Part shown: in pieces, positions 17,343 to 26,730 of the stretch
How positions within the stretch are numbered: the stretch's first letter is position 1
Layout: each line of letters starts with the position of its first letter
Assembly: GCF_900102195.1 (NCBI RefSeq)
Contig: NZ_FNBE01000005.1
Location: 49,649 to 113,648 of the forward strand
DNA from: Pseudonocardia oroxyli
Lineage (GTDB): Bacteria > Actinomycetota > Actinomycetes > Mycobacteriales > Pseudonocardiaceae
Length of the DNA: 64,000 bases
Reading direction: 5' to 3'
Program-made: the position numbers and the translations under genes
Notes under the pieces: generated by a model
The model's database searches: none
What the model saw: the letters and a program-made list of their open reading frames with translations, nothing else
Told to the model about the DNA's origin: nothing

Positions 17343-18800
17343 ATGAGCACGCTGGGGGTCGCGGTGCGGGAGCTGCTGCGGCGCGCCTGCACCGTGTACG
17401 GCGACGACCCGCAGGCCGTCGCCCTGCTGCAGGACCATCTCGCCCGGTTCGACGAGCCGCTGCGCGTCGCGTTCGCCGGGAAGGTCAAGGCGGGCAAGTC
17501 CACGCTGCTCAACGCGCTGGTCGGCGAGGAGATCGCGCCGACGGACGCGGGCGAGTGCACCCGGGTCGTCACCTGGTACCAGGACGCGCCGGCGCCGCGG
17601 GTGCGGCTGTTCTCCCGCGCGGGCGCCGTGCGGCCGCTGACCCTGGCCCGCAAGCAGGGAGCGCTGCAGCTGGACCTCGGGATGCCCGCCGCGGACGTCG
17701 ACCGGCTGGTGGTGGACTGGCCCTCCGGGTACCTGCGCGGCACCACGTTGATCGACACGCCGGGCATCGCCTCGCTGACGGCGGACACCGCGGCCCGCGC
17801 CGGGGCCTTCCTGACGCCGTCGGACGCCCCGTCGCCCGCCGACGCCGTCGTGTACCTGATGCGCCACCTGCACGGTTCCGACGTGCGGTTCCTGGAGTCC
17901 TTCCGGGACACCGACGTCGCGCGGGCCACGCCGGTCACCACGATCGCGGTGCTGTCGCGGGCGGACGAGATCGGCGTCGGGCGGCTCGACGCGTTGTCCT
18001 CGGCGGGGCGGATCGCGCGCCGCTACCGCGCGGACCCCACCCTGCGCGGGCTGTGCCAGACCGTGGTGCCGGTGGCGGGTCTGCTCGCCCAGTCCGGGCG
18101 GACGATGCGCCAGGACGAGTTCACCGCGCTCGTCGCGCTGGCCGGGCTGCCGCAGGCGGACCTGGACCGGCTACTGCTCTCCGCCGACCGGTTCTCCACC
18201 CGTGCCGTGGACGGGGCCCCGGAGCCCGCGGTGCGCGCGGGGCTGGTGGACCGGTTCGGGCTGTTCGGGGTGCGGTTGGGCACCGAGCTGATCCGCCGGG
18301 GCACGTCCGACCCGTCGGCCCTGTCCCGGGAGCTGGTGCGCCACAGCGGGCTCGACGAGCTCCGCACCGTCCTCGCCACGCAGTTCGCCGAGCGCCGCGA
18401 GCTGCTCAAGTCCCGCTCCGCGCTGCTGGCGCTCGACCGCGTCTTGGCGGCGCCGCGGCCCGGGTCGGCGCCGCTGGTCGCCGAACGCGAACGGATCCTG
18501 TCCGGCGCGCACGAGTTCACCGAGCTGCGGATGCTCTCCGCCCTGCGCGCGGGCACGGTCGTCTTCCCCCCGGACGCGCTCGCGGACGCGGAGCGCCTGC
18601 TCGGCGGGGAGGGCGGCGGCGCCGCGGTGCGCCTGGACCTGGACCCGGACAGCCCGGCCGCCGAGCTCCGCGCCGCCGCGCTGGCCGCCGTCGTCCGCTG
18701 GCAGCGGCGGGCCGAGAGCCCGCTGGCGAGCCGCGCCACGGCGGACGCCGCGCGGGTCGTCGTCCGCTCCGCCGAGGGCCTGGTCGCGCGCCTCTCCTAA
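17343..18800 (+). CDS. iniC: Dynamin-like GTPase, IniC-like
   Basis: This 485-residue GTPase has P-loop GKVKAGKST (46-54), switch Thr in GECTRVVTWY, DTPG (138-141) and a G4-like SRAD (205-208). The helical remainder lacks the clear membrane hairpin seen in the IniA-like partner, matching mycobacterial IniC (493 residues). The two proteins likely form a hetero-complex at the membrane. It ends with TAA at 18798-18800, directly abutting a 46-bp palindrome and convergent with the iniR-like gene. Confidence 0.85.
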   Translation: MSTLGVAVRELLRRACTVYGDDPQAVALLQDHLARFDEPLRVAFAGKVKAGKSTLLNALVGEEIAPTDAGECTRVVTWYQDAPAPRVRLFSRAGAVRPLTLARKQGALQLDLGMPAADVDRLVVDWPSGYLRGTTLIDTPGIASLTADTAARAGAFLTPSDAPSPADAVVYLMRHLHGSDVRFLESFRDTDVARATPVTTIAVLSRADEIGVGRLDALSSAGRIARRYRADPTLRGLCQTVVPVAGLLAQSGRTMRQDEFTALVALAGLPQADLDRLLLSADRFSTRAVDGAPEPAVRAGLVDRFGLFGVRLGTELIRRGTSDPSALSRELVRHSGLDELRTVLATQFAERRELLKSRSALLALDRVLAAPRPGSAPLVAERERILSGAHEFTELRMLSALRAGTVVFPPDALADAERLLGGEGGGAAVRLDLDPDSPAAELRAAALAAVVRWQRRAESPLASRATADAARVVVRSAEGLVARLS

Positions 18801-18846
18801 CCCGTGAGTGGTAATGGTCGCTAGAGCGACTATCGCCACTCACGGG
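18801..18846. repeat. 46-bp palindrome at iniC-iniR convergent junction
   Basis: Arms of 22 bp (18801-18822, starting CCCGTGAGTGG; 18825-18846, ending CCACTCACGGG) match at 19 of 22 positions. It contains the TGA stop of the iniR-like gene and follows the iniC stop directly. It probably acts as a bidirectional terminator and belongs to a repeat family with copies at 40516 and 41164. Confidence 0.8.
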
Positions 18847-21380
18847 GTGAGGTGGCGGCGGAGGTGGGTGAAGAGCTCGGTGCGGCTGCTCGCGCCCAGG
18901 CGTTGGCGCATGCGCGCCACGTGGTGCTCGACGGTCTTCGCGCTGATGAAGAGCCGCTCGCCGATCTGCTTGTAGGTCAGGCCCTCCAGGACCAGCGCGG
19001 CCACCTCCCGCTCCCGCTCGGAGAGGTCGCCGGTCTCCTCCGGCTCGGGTTCCGCGGTGGGTGTCGGGGTGGGTTTCGGGGTGCCGCCGTGCAGCTGACG
19101 GGCGCAGGTCAGCAGGGCCTGCATGGCACGGCGGTCGCCGGTGCGGATGGCAGCCTGCCCGGCCAGCTTGCTGCCGTCCCAGGACAGCCCGACGGTGTGC
19201 AGCCCCCGCGCCGCCTCCTCCACGCCCTCCGGATCGACCCGCCCGTCCGTCAGCGCCACCCAGTGCGGGGCCGCGGTCGCCATGGCCTCGGCGAAGCGGC
19301 TGCCGTGCGCGGCGCCGCGCAGGGCGTCGGCGTGGGTCACGGCGGCGTCGCGGTCCTCGGCCAGGATCGCGGCGTGCAGCAGCGCCCAGTGCAGGGGCGC
19401 CGACCACAGCGCGGGTGACCCCAGCCGGGCCAGCAGGTCCGCGGCCTCGTCGAGGTGCGGGCGGACCCAGGCGGGCTCGCGCAGCCGGGTGGCCGCGATG
19501 GCGAGCTCACCGAGCGGCTGCAGCACGTACAGGTCCACCGGGTGCCGGACGATCGCCTCCCGCGCCCTGGCCCAGGCGGGCACCAGCGCGGCGAGGTCGC
19601 CCTCGCGGCGGGCCAACGCGACGTCGAGCGCCGCGGCGAGCAGCTCGTCGCGCGGCTCCAGCGCGGGCCCCTGGGCGGTCTCGGCCAGGTGCGCGCGGGC
19701 CGTGCCGAACGCACCGCGGTGCAGGGCGATCCAGCCGAGCAGCAGCCGGTGGCGGGTCGTCGCGGCGGGCCCGCCGAGCTCGACCGCCACGGCCCGTTCC
19801 AGGACCGACCGCGCCACCCCGACCTCCCCGGTCTGCACCGCGACGAGCGCCGCGAGCGCCGCCGGGGTGTCCGGCAGCAGCGCGGCGCGCGGGGCGGACT
19901 CCAGCAGCGCGGCGGCCCGGGTCAGCCGGGACACCGCGCGGGTCGGGTTGCCCGACACCGAGTCGAGGACGCCCTCCGCGACCAGCTCCTCGGCCCCGGC
20001 GAGCAGCGTCGGCGGGCGGGCGGCGAGGGTCCGCACGATCGCGTCGGCGACGGCGCGCGGGGAGTCCCGGGGCGGCTCCGGCTCGGGTGCCACGCGGTCC
20101 TGGCGGCGCGCCTCGGCGATCGCCCCCGTGCCGACCAGCGCCGGGACCGCCACCGGGCCCCCGGACCCGAGATCGGCGAGCCAGCGGTACAGGTCCGCGC
20201 TGCGGGCGAGCAGGCCGCGGTGCGCCAACACGGCGGCGGCGACGGACCCTGCCCGGACGGCGTCGTCGAGCTCCACGCGGTCGGCGGCGGTGAGCACCTC
20301 GTCGGCGTGGTGCAGGGCGGCGTCGAGTGCGCCGGTGCGCAGCGAGGCCTCGGCGCGGCGGGCCGCGAGGGTCAGCGGCGGGGCTCCGGCGGCGACGGCG
20401 GCGGCGAGGAACGGGCCCGCGTCGGCGCCCGCCCGCGCCTCCTCGTCCGCGGCCGCGGCGAAGACCTCGGCGACCCGCCCCCCGGTGGCGCCGGTGTCGA
20501 GCAGCCCGCGCGCGACGGTCAGCACCGACCCGCCGCGGTCCAGCTCGATCTCGGCCAGCGCGCGGCGGATCTCCAGCCTGCGGGCCTCGGGGACGTGCCG
20601 CAGCACCGCGGCGGTGACCAGCGGCGGCGGCCCGCCCGCGGGCGTCAGGACGCTCGCCGACCGGGCCTGCGCGACCAGCTCGTCGACCTCGTCGACGCCC
20701 GCGCCCCCGGCGTCGAACAGGCCCAGCAGGGGGACCAGCACCTCGGCGTCGAGCGGGGCGCCGAGCGCGGCGGCCACCACGAGCTCGGCCACGCGGGCGT
20801 CGAGCGCCCAGAGGTGGTGGGCGATCTGGTCGAGCAGGCCGACCGGGGCGGGCACCCGCGGCGCGGTGGGCCCGGTCAGCGCGGGCCCGACCTTCGCCGC
20901 CAGCTCGCGGGTCATCCGGTCCACCAGCGACGGGACGCCCGCGGTGCGGGTGTGCACGTGCTCGGCCAGCGCGGGCGCGGGCCGGGCGCCGAGCAGCGCG
21001 GTCAGCCGGGCGGTGACGGCGGCCGGGTCGAGCGGGCCGAGCAGCACCGGCGGGCGCGTGGCGGTCAGGGCGGCACCGAGTGCGGCCCGGGCGGCGTCTC
21101 GCGGCCACGGGCGGCGCGCCACGACCATCCGGGCGCCCGGTTCGGCCGCGCGCTCGCGCAGTCGGTCGACGGCGGCGTCGGGCAGCAGGTGGGCGTCGTC
21201 GACGAGGAGGGGGAAGGGGCCGTCCGGGTCCGTGCCCGCATCCGTCCACAGTGTCGCGATCGCCCGCAGGGTGGCGGTCTTCCCGGTCCCCGCGGGGCCC
21301 ACGACGTCCGCGACGAGCGGCGCCGACGGATCCGCGGCGAGCCCGACGAGCAGCGGCTGCGCAGCAGGCAGGCCGTCCAT
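18840..21380 (-). CDS. iniR: IniR-like LuxR-family signal-transduction ATPase
   Basis: This 846-residue protein has an N-terminal P-loop (GPAGTGKT, 28-35) and Walker B (LLVDDAH, 58-64), a long helical (TPR-like) middle, and a C-terminal LuxR helix-turn-helix (about 780-840: LSEREREVAALVLEGLTYKQIGERLFISAKTVEHHVARM). Mycobacterial IniR (Rv0339c, about 832 residues) has the same plan, lies beside iniBAC and activates it in response to envelope stress, with trehalose reported as signal. Start ATG 21380 is preceded by GGAGGGGGG. Upstream frame is not coding. It converges with the iniC gene and likely activates the iniB promoter. MalT/LAL-type regulators in general are the alternative. Confidence 0.85.
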   Translation of the reverse strand: MDGLPAAQPLLVGLAADPSAPLVADVVGPAGTGKTATLRAIATLWTDAGTDPDGPFPLLVDDAHLLPDAAVDRLRERAAEPGARMVVARRPWPRDAARAALGAALTATRPPVLLGPLDPAAVTARLTALLGARPAPALAEHVHTRTAGVPSLVDRMTRELAAKVGPALTGPTAPRVPAPVGLLDQIAHHLWALDARVAELVVAAALGAPLDAEVLVPLLGLFDAGGAGVDEVDELVAQARSASVLTPAGGPPPLVTAAVLRHVPEARRLEIRRALAEIELDRGGSVLTVARGLLDTGATGGRVAEVFAAAADEEARAGADAGPFLAAAVAAGAPPLTLAARRAEASLRTGALDAALHHADEVLTAADRVELDDAVRAGSVAAAVLAHRGLLARSADLYRWLADLGSGGPVAVPALVGTGAIAEARRQDRVAPEPEPPRDSPRAVADAIVRTLAARPPTLLAGAEELVAEGVLDSVSGNPTRAVSRLTRAAALLESAPRAALLPDTPAALAALVAVQTGEVGVARSVLERAVAVELGGPAATTRHRLLLGWIALHRGAFGTARAHLAETAQGPALEPRDELLAAALDVALARREGDLAALVPAWARAREAIVRHPVDLYVLQPLGELAIAATRLREPAWVRPHLDEAADLLARLGSPALWSAPLHWALLHAAILAEDRDAAVTHADALRGAAHGSRFAEAMATAAPHWVALTDGRVDPEGVEEAARGLHTVGLSWDGSKLAGQAAIRTGDRRAMQALLTCARQLHGGTPKPTPTPTAEPEPEETGDLSEREREVAALVLEGLTYKQIGERLFISAKTVEHHVARMRQRLGASSRTELFTHLRRHLTP

Positions 21381-21498
21381 GGTGGATCCCCCCTCCGCGG
21401 CCCCCCGACCGCGCCGGACGAGGCTACTGAGCGTCCGCCCTCGGACACCCCCCGCGCACACCCGCACAACGCCTTTCGCACCGAAAGGGTGACGGCGG

Positions 21499-22626
21499 CT
21501 ACCGAGCCGGGCCCACCGGATCCACGGACGTGTTCGCCGCGGGCCCGCCGGTGCCCAGCAGCCGCTGCCAGGCCGCCGCGTCCACCGTGTCCGGCACGGC
21601 CTCCGCGCCCCGACCCGCCGCGAGCGTCTCGACGGCGCGGGCGGCCGGGGAGCCGTCGCCGCGCTGCACGGTGCGGGCGAGGACCGGCCAGGACTCGCCG
21701 CCCAGGATCCCGTTGGGGTCCTCGGCGCCGGTGGCCCGCTGGAACTCCGTGAGCGCGGCGGCGGTGGCGGTGCTGAACCGGCCGGTGGGGGAGACGCGGT
21801 AGCCGGCGTCCTCGAGCAGGTACTGCGCGGCGAGCACGTGCTCGCCGCTGTCCCCCTGGCGCAGCAGCGGCCAGCTCGCCTTCGTCGGCCCGCCCTCGAT
21901 CCGCTGCCGCAGCACCCCCGCGACCTCGTCGCGCAGCCGCGGGAGCATGCCGTAGAGCCGGTCGCCGGGGCAGATCGTGTTCTTGAAGTCCCGGTGGCCG
22001 TAGAGCTCGGTGGGCGCGATCCCGTACTGCGCGCAGATGTAGGCGCAGGTCGCGCGCAGGGAGTCCCACAGCGCGCCGGGCGGGTCCTGGTCGATGTAGG
22101 TGCCCTCGTTCTCGATCCCGACGGCCACGACGTTCTGTCCGGTGCAGTGCGCGCCCTCGACCTGCTGCCGCCCGCCGCGCAGCACCTCCAGGGACCGGTG
22201 CCTGCCCTCGAGCACGAACCCGCCGCGGCTGATGGTGAAGTGCTGGCCGGAGTCCAGCCAGCCGCGGGCGTCCATGTGGAAGTTCTGGATGCCGCGCGCC
22301 ATCGCGTCGGCGGCGCCGCGGCTCGTGTCGGCACCGTTGGGCCCGGCGGTGTGGTGCACGAGGATCTTGACGGGCTTCTGGTTCCAGACCGGCACGACGG
22401 CGCTGTTGGGCCGGGCCCCCCACCCCCCGCAGTCCACGATGTCCGGACCGCCCTCGGCGGACGTCGCGGAGGACGCCGCGGCGGCCGGGCGGCCCGCGCG
22501 GGTGGCGGCCTCCCGGCCCGCGTCCGCCCCCGGCACGGCGAGGGCTGCTCCGGGCGCCGCGAGGAGGGCGCCCGTGGCGAGTCCGCCCACGACGAACCCC
22601 CGCCGCGTCACGCCGAGTCGTCCCAT
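21499..22626 (-). CDS. Tat-exported N-acetylmuramoyl-L-alanine amidase (PGRP type) with peptidoglycan-binding domain
   Basis: The protein of 375 residues starts with a Tat signal (TRRGFVVGGLATGALLAAPGAALA). The amidase_2/PGRP domain (about 65-250) shows zinc-ligand motifs: ILVHHTAGP (His), QNFHMDARGW, and YGHRDFKNTICPGDRLY (His and Cys). A C-terminal PG_binding_1-like region follows (LRQGDSGEHVLAAQYLL; GRFSTATAAALTEFQ). It cleaves the lactyl-Ala bond in peptidoglycan outside the membrane. ATG 22626 is chosen over GTG 22638 for a compact Tat n-region and a GGGGG ribosome-site-like stretch. It lies upstream of iniR on the same strand with a 118-bp gap. Confidence 0.9.
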   Translation of the reverse strand: MGRLGVTRRGFVVGGLATGALLAAPGAALAVPGADAGREAATRAGRPAAAASSATSAEGGPDIVDCGGWGARPNSAVVPVWNQKPVKILVHHTAGPNGADTSRGAADAMARGIQNFHMDARGWLDSGQHFTISRGGFVLEGRHRSLEVLRGGRQQVEGAHCTGQNVVAVGIENEGTYIDQDPPGALWDSLRATCAYICAQYGIAPTELYGHRDFKNTICPGDRLYGMLPRLRDEVAGVLRQRIEGGPTKASWPLLRQGDSGEHVLAAQYLLEDAGYRVSPTGRFSTATAAALTEFQRATGAEDPNGILGGESWPVLARTVQRGDGSPAARAVETLAAGRGAEAVPDTVDAAAWQRLLGTGGPAANTSVDPVGPAR

Positions 22627-22745
22627 GGTGGCCCCCACCTCGTCCGGATCACCCGTGCGGATTCACACGAGTCACTTCCGACCCCCGCAACCCTCCCGCC
22701 ACACACGCTCCGTGCACAACACCTCGACCCGAAGGTGTGAGGCGG

Positions 22746-22774
22746 TTGCCGAAGTTACCGACGAGTAATATGCT
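22746..22774 (+). promoter_or_regulatory. Promoter of fadE5
   Basis: TTGCCG (22746-22751) and TATGCT (22769-22774) are spaced by 17 bp, giving a near-ideal primary sigma promoter about 30 bp before the ATG at 22808. GGAG (22797-22800) serves as ribosome binding site. Confidence 0.6.
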
Positions 22775-22807
22775 GGCCGTACCGGCGAGTAGGGATGGAG
22801 AACCGCC

Positions 22808-24619
22808 ATGGGCCACTACAAGAGCAACGTCCGCGACCTCGAGTTCAACCTGTTCGAGCTGTTCTCCGTCCAGGACGCCACCGGCGTGGACCGAGACACC
22901 GCCAAGGACATCCTGACCGAGCTGAACGCGCTGGCCACCGGCCCGCTGGCGGAGTCCTTCGCCGACGCGGACCGCAACCCGCCCGTCTACGACCCGAAGA
23001 CCTTCTCGGCCACCCTGCCGCAGTCCTTCAAGGACTCCTACAAGGCGCTGTGGGACGGCGAGTGGTACCGCCTGTCGCTGCCCGAGGCGCTCGGCGGCTT
23101 CGGCGTGCCCCCGTCGGTGCAGTGGGCCGCGTCCGAGCTGATCCTCGGCGCCAACCCCGCGCTGTACATGTACATGGCGGGCCCCAACTTCGCCTCGATC
23201 GTGCACGCCAACGGCACGGACGAGCAGAAGCGCTGGGCCGAGATCATGATCGACAAGGGCTGGGGCGCCACCATGGTGCTCACCGAGCCCGACGCGGGGT
23301 CGGACGTGGGTGCGGGCCGCACGAAGGCCGTGCTCCAGGAGGACGGCTCCTGGCACCTCGACGGCGTGAAGCGCTTCATCACCTCCGGCGACCAGGACAT
23401 GACCGAGAACATCATGCACCTGGTCCTGGCCCGTCCCGAGGCTCCCGGCGTCGACCCCAGGCCCGGCACCAAGGGCCTCTCGCTCTTCCTCGTGCCGAAG
23501 TTCCACTTCGACTCCGAGACCGGCGCGCTCGGGGAGCGCAACGGCGCCTTCGTGACCAACGTCGAGCACAAGATGGGCCTCAAGGTCTCCACGACCACCG
23601 AGCTCACCTTCGGTGCGCACGGCGTGCCCGCCAAGGGCTGGCTGCTCGGCGACGTGCACGACGGCATCGCCCAGATGTTCCAGGTCATCGAGTACGCCCG
23701 GATGATGGTCGGCACCAAGGCCATCGCCACGCTGTCCACCGGCTACCTCAACGCGCTGGAGTACGCCAAGGAACGCGTGCAGGGTGCGGACCTGACCCGG
23801 CAGACGGACAAGACCGCGCCGCGCGTCACCATCACCCACCACCCGGACGTCCGGCGTTCGCTGATGCTGCAGAAGGCCTACGCCGAGGGTCTGCGCTCGC
23901 TGTACCTCTACACCGGCACCGTGCAGGACCGGATCCGGGAGAGCGCGGATCCGAAGGACGAGGCGATCAACGACCTGCTGCTCCCGATCGTCAAGGGTGT
24001 CGGGTCGGAGCGGGCCTCGGAGCAGCTCATCCAGTCGCTGCAGACGCTCGGCGGCTCGGGCTTCCTGCAGGACTACCCGATCGAGCAGTACATCCGGGAC
24101 GCGAAGATCGACTCGCTGTACGAGGGCACCACGGCGATCCAGTCGCTGGACTTCCTCTTCCGCAAGATCGTGCGGAACAACGGCGCCGCGCTGATGGCCG
24201 TCGCCGGCGAGATCGGTCGGTTCCTCGAGAACGAGACCGGCAACGGCAGGCTCAAGGAGGAGCGCGCGCACCTCGCGACCGCGCTCGCGGACGTCCAGGC
24301 CATGCTCGGCACGCTGACCGGCTACCTGTTCGCCTCCCAGCAGGAGGTGACCGAGCTGTACAAGGTCGGCCAGCACAGCGTGCGGTTCCTCATGGCGGTC
24401 GGCGACCTGCTCGTCGGGTGGCTGCTGCTGCGCGGGGCGGACGTGGCGCAGACCGCGCTGGCAGGCGAGGTGAGCGCCAAGGACAAGGCCTTCTACGAGG
24501 GCAAGGTGGGCGTGGCCCGCTTCTTCGCCCGCGAGGTCCTGCCCCGGCTCTCCGCCGACAAGGCGATCGTCGCCGCCGCCGACAACGCCCTCATGGAGCT
24601 CGACGAGGCCGCCTTCTAG
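22808..24619 (+). CDS. fadE5: FadE5-like acyl-CoA dehydrogenase
   Basis: The 603-residue protein opens [19 protein letters not shown] and continues with [10 protein letters not shown], near-identical in pattern to mycobacterial FadE5 (611 residues), a broad-chain acyl-CoA dehydrogenase of beta-oxidation. It has the FAD motifs [13 protein letters not shown] and [15 protein letters not shown] and the C-terminal [31 protein letters not shown] segment. It is cytosolic and oxidises acyl-CoA to enoyl-CoA, passing electrons to ETF. A clear promoter and ribosome site precede it, and a terminator follows (24643-24670). It is monocistronic. Confidence 0.95.
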   Translation: MGHYKSNVRDLEFNLFELFSVQDATGVDRDTAKDILTELNALATGPLAESFADADRNPPVYDPKTFSATLPQSFKDSYKALWDGEWYRLSLPEALGGFGVPPSVQWAASELILGANPALYMYMAGPNFASIVHANGTDEQKRWAEIMIDKGWGATMVLTEPDAGSDVGAGRTKAVLQEDGSWHLDGVKRFITSGDQDMTENIMHLVLARPEAPGVDPRPGTKGLSLFLVPKFHFDSETGALGERNGAFVTNVEHKMGLKVSTTTELTFGAHGVPAKGWLLGDVHDGIAQMFQVIEYARMMVGTKAIATLSTGYLNALEYAKERVQGADLTRQTDKTAPRVTITHHPDVRRSLMLQKAYAEGLRSLYLYTGTVQDRIRESADPKDEAINDLLLPIVKGVGSERASEQLIQSLQTLGGSGFLQDYPIEQYIRDAKIDSLYEGTTAIQSLDFLFRKIVRNNGAALMAVAGEIGRFLENETGNGRLKEERAHLATALADVQAMLGTLTGYLFASQQEVTELYKVGQHSVRFLMAVGDLLVGWLLLRGADVAQTALAGEVSAKDKAFYEGKVGVARFFAREVLPRLSADKAIVAAADNALMELDEAAF

Positions 24620-24642
24620 CGCGCGGACCGGACGGACCACGA

Positions 24643-24670
24643 CGGGCGCCCCGGACTCCGGGGGCGCCCG
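24643..24670 (+). terminator. Terminator after fadE5
   Basis: CGGGCGCCCCGG (24643-24654) and CCGGGGGCGCCCG (24658-24670) form a 12-bp stem with a 3-nt loop and one bulge, starting 23 bp after the stop. TTCGTGCGTT follows. Confidence 0.75.
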
Positions 24671-24727
24671 TTCGTGCGTTCCGAGGCTGGTTCGTCACAC
24701 CCGGGTGGCTCGACCGGATCGACCCTT

Positions 24728-24751
24728 TATAGTTGCCATCAACAATTGTTG
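24728..24751 (+). promoter_or_regulatory. MFS promoter with MarR-type operator
   Basis: TATAGT (24728-24733) is a strong -10. It overlaps TTGCCATCAA (TTG-N4-CAA, MarR-like half-site pattern, 24733-24742), followed by the perfect palindrome CAACAATTGTTG (24740-24751). A repressor here would cover the transcription start. No marR gene is adjacent. Confidence 0.6.
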
Positions 24752-24770
24752 TGTTCAGCAAGGAGGATCC

Positions 24771-26195
24771 GTGTCGCTCACCGCCCCGCTCCCCATGGCG
24801 ACGGCGACACCTCCGGACCTCGCCGGGCGCGGGCGGCCCCGCGCCCTGGTCGCCGTGCTGTCGCTGGCCGGGATCATGGCCTCGATGCAGCAGACCATGG
24901 TGGTCCCGCTGGTCCCGCAGCTCCCGACGCTGCTCGGGGTGAGCGCGGCGGACGCCTCCTGGGCCGTCACCGCGACCCTGCTGAGCGCCGCGGTCGCCAC
25001 CCCGACGGTCGGCAGGCTCGCCGACATGTACGGCAAGCGCCGGATGATGCTGATCTGCCTGGCGTTCGTGATCGTGGGATCGGGCGTCGCCACGCTGACC
25101 ACGGGCCTCTCGGGGCTGCTCGTCGGCCGGGCCTTCCAGGGGATGGGCATCGGGATCATCCCGCTCGGGATCAGCGCGATGCGCGACCACCTGCCCGTGC
25201 GGTCGCTGCCCCGGGCCACCGCCAAAATGAGCGCCTCGCTCGGCGTCGGCGGCGCGTTCGGGCTCCCGCTCGGGGCGCTGCTCGTCGGGCACGCGTCCTG
25301 GCACGCGATGTTCGTCGTCTCCGCGGTGACCGCCGCGCTCGTGATCGTGCTGGTCCTGCGGTTCGTGCCGGAGTCGCCCGCCCCGGGCGGCCGGTTCGAC
25401 CTGGTCGGTGCCGTCGGGTTGTCGCTGAGCCTGCTCGCGTTGCTCCTCGCGCTGTCCAAGGGCAGCACCTGGGGCAGGCCCATGACACTCGGCCTGTTCG
25501 GCGGCGCGGCGGCCTTGCTCGTGCTGTGGGCCGTCTGGGAGCTCCGCGTGGCGCAGCCGCTGGTGGACCTGCGGGTCTCCCGACGCCGCCAGGTCCTGCT
25601 GACCAACCTGACGTCCCCGTTGTTCGGGTTCGGCATCCTCACCAGCTCGCTGGTCTTCCCCCAGCTCCTGCAGCTCTCGGCCGAGACCGGCTACGGCTTC
25701 GGGCAGTCGGTGCTGGTCGCGGGGCTGCTGCAGGCGCCCGGCGGGATCGCGATGATGCTCATGTCCTCGGTGTCCGCGCGGATCACCGAGCGGGCCGGAC
25801 CGCGGACCTCGCTGATGACGGGGGCGCTCGTCACCGCGGTCGGCTACGCGTTCGCGGTGTTCTGGCACGGCGAGCTGTGGCAGGTGGTCGTCGCGGTCTC
25901 GGTCGCCGCCGCCGGCGTCGGCATCGCCTACGGCGCCATGCCCGCGCTGATCATGGGGGCGGTCCCGCTCGGGCAGACCGCCGCCGCGAACAGCGTCAAC
26001 AACCTCACCAAGGCCGTCGGGACGTCCCTCGCCAGCGCCACGGCGGGCATGGTCCTCGCCGGCATGACGACGACGGTGGCGGGGCACACCCACCCGAGTC
26101 ACGCCGCGTTCGTCCTGGTCCTGGTGATCGCCGCCTCGGCCTCCCTGGTGGCCGTGGTCGTCGCGTTCTTCCTGCCCCGCGGTCGTGCGCGGTGA
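24771..26195 (+). CDS. MFS transporter (DHA-type drug exporter)
   Basis: This 474-residue protein has 14-helix MFS character: LAGIMASMQQTMVVPLVPQLP (TM1, with the export-type motif), RLADMYGKRRMMLI (motif A), GRAFQGMGIGIIPLGISAM and GGAFGLPLGALLVG (motif C-like). It should export drugs or toxic metabolites using the proton gradient. GTG 24771 has AGGAGG five bases upstream, an ideal ribosome site. Its promoter carries a MarR-like operator. Its stop is inside a 36-bp palindrome at 26187-26222. Confidence 0.9.
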   Translation: MSLTAPLPMATATPPDLAGRGRPRALVAVLSLAGIMASMQQTMVVPLVPQLPTLLGVSAADASWAVTATLLSAAVATPTVGRLADMYGKRRMMLICLAFVIVGSGVATLTTGLSGLLVGRAFQGMGIGIIPLGISAMRDHLPVRSLPRATAKMSASLGVGGAFGLPLGALLVGHASWHAMFVVSAVTAALVIVLVLRFVPESPAPGGRFDLVGAVGLSLSLLALLLALSKGSTWGRPMTLGLFGGAAALLVLWAVWELRVAQPLVDLRVSRRRQVLLTNLTSPLFGFGILTSSLVFPQLLQLSAETGYGFGQSVLVAGLLQAPGGIAMMLMSSVSARITERAGPRTSLMTGALVTAVGYAFAVFWHGELWQVVVAVSVAAAGVGIAYGAMPALIMGAVPLGQTAAANSVNNLTKAVGTSLASATAGMVLAGMTTTVAGHTHPSHAAFVLVLVIAASASLVAVVVAFFLPRGRAR

Positions 26196-26222
26196 GTGGT
26201 GCTCTGGCACCACTCACCGCGC
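26187..26222. terminator. 36-bp perfect-arm palindrome at MFS/CBS junction
   Basis: Two 16-bp arms (GCGCGGTGAGTGGTGC and GCACCACTCACCGCGC) flank TCTG. The TGA in the left arm is the MFS stop, and the palindrome ends 7 bp before the convergent CBS gene stop. It would terminate transcripts from both sides. Confidence 0.8.
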
Positions 26223-26229
26223 AGGGGCC

Positions 26230-26655
26230 CTACTGGGCGATGTAGCTCTCCAGCTGCTGCCGCTCGGACTCCAGGGTGTCGATGCGGGCCTTGACCAGGT
26301 CACCGATGCTGACGATCCCGGCGAGCTCGCCGTTCACCAGGACCGGCAGGTGGCGGACCCGGCGGGTCGTCATGACCTTCGCCAGGTCCGCGGCGCTGTC
26401 CTCGGGCGAGCACGTGGCCAGGCTCGTGGTCATGATCTCCGCGACCGGCGCCTCGAGCAGCTCGGCGCCCCGCTCGTGCAGCCTCCGCACCACGTCCCGT
26501 TCGGAGACCATGCCGATCAGCGCCCCGCCGCGCACCACCGGCAGCGCGCCGTAGTTGCCCTCGGCCAGCCTGGCCAGCAGGACGGCCACGGTGACCTCCG
26601 GCTCGACCGTCGCCACCGCATGCCCCTTGCCCCGAAGCACGTCCGCGATCCGCAT
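26230..26655 (-). CDS. Tandem CBS-domain protein
   Basis: The 141-residue protein is two CBS domains (Bateman module): MRIADVLRGKG and TVAVLLARLAEGNYGALPVVRGGALIGMVSERDVVR, then VAEIMTTSLATCSPEDSAADLAKVMTTRRVRHLPVLVNGELAGIVSIGDLV. These bind adenosyl compounds and resemble small stand-alone CBS proteins of dormancy regulons in actinobacteria. ATG 26655 is preferred to the TTG one codon earlier; GGGGAG lies eight nt upstream. Partner enzyme unknown. Confidence 0.92.
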   Translation of the reverse strand: MRIADVLRGKGHAVATVEPEVTVAVLLARLAEGNYGALPVVRGGALIGMVSERDVVRRLHERGAELLEAPVAEIMTTSLATCSPEDSAADLAKVMTTRRVRHLPVLVNGELAGIVSIGDLVKARIDTLESERQQLESYIAQ

Positions 26656-26730
26656 CAACCGTCTCCCCGTCGTCGACTCCGTTGTCTCCGACGAGAGTAG
26701 GCACCGTGACCGGGATCACGCTACGGCTGG

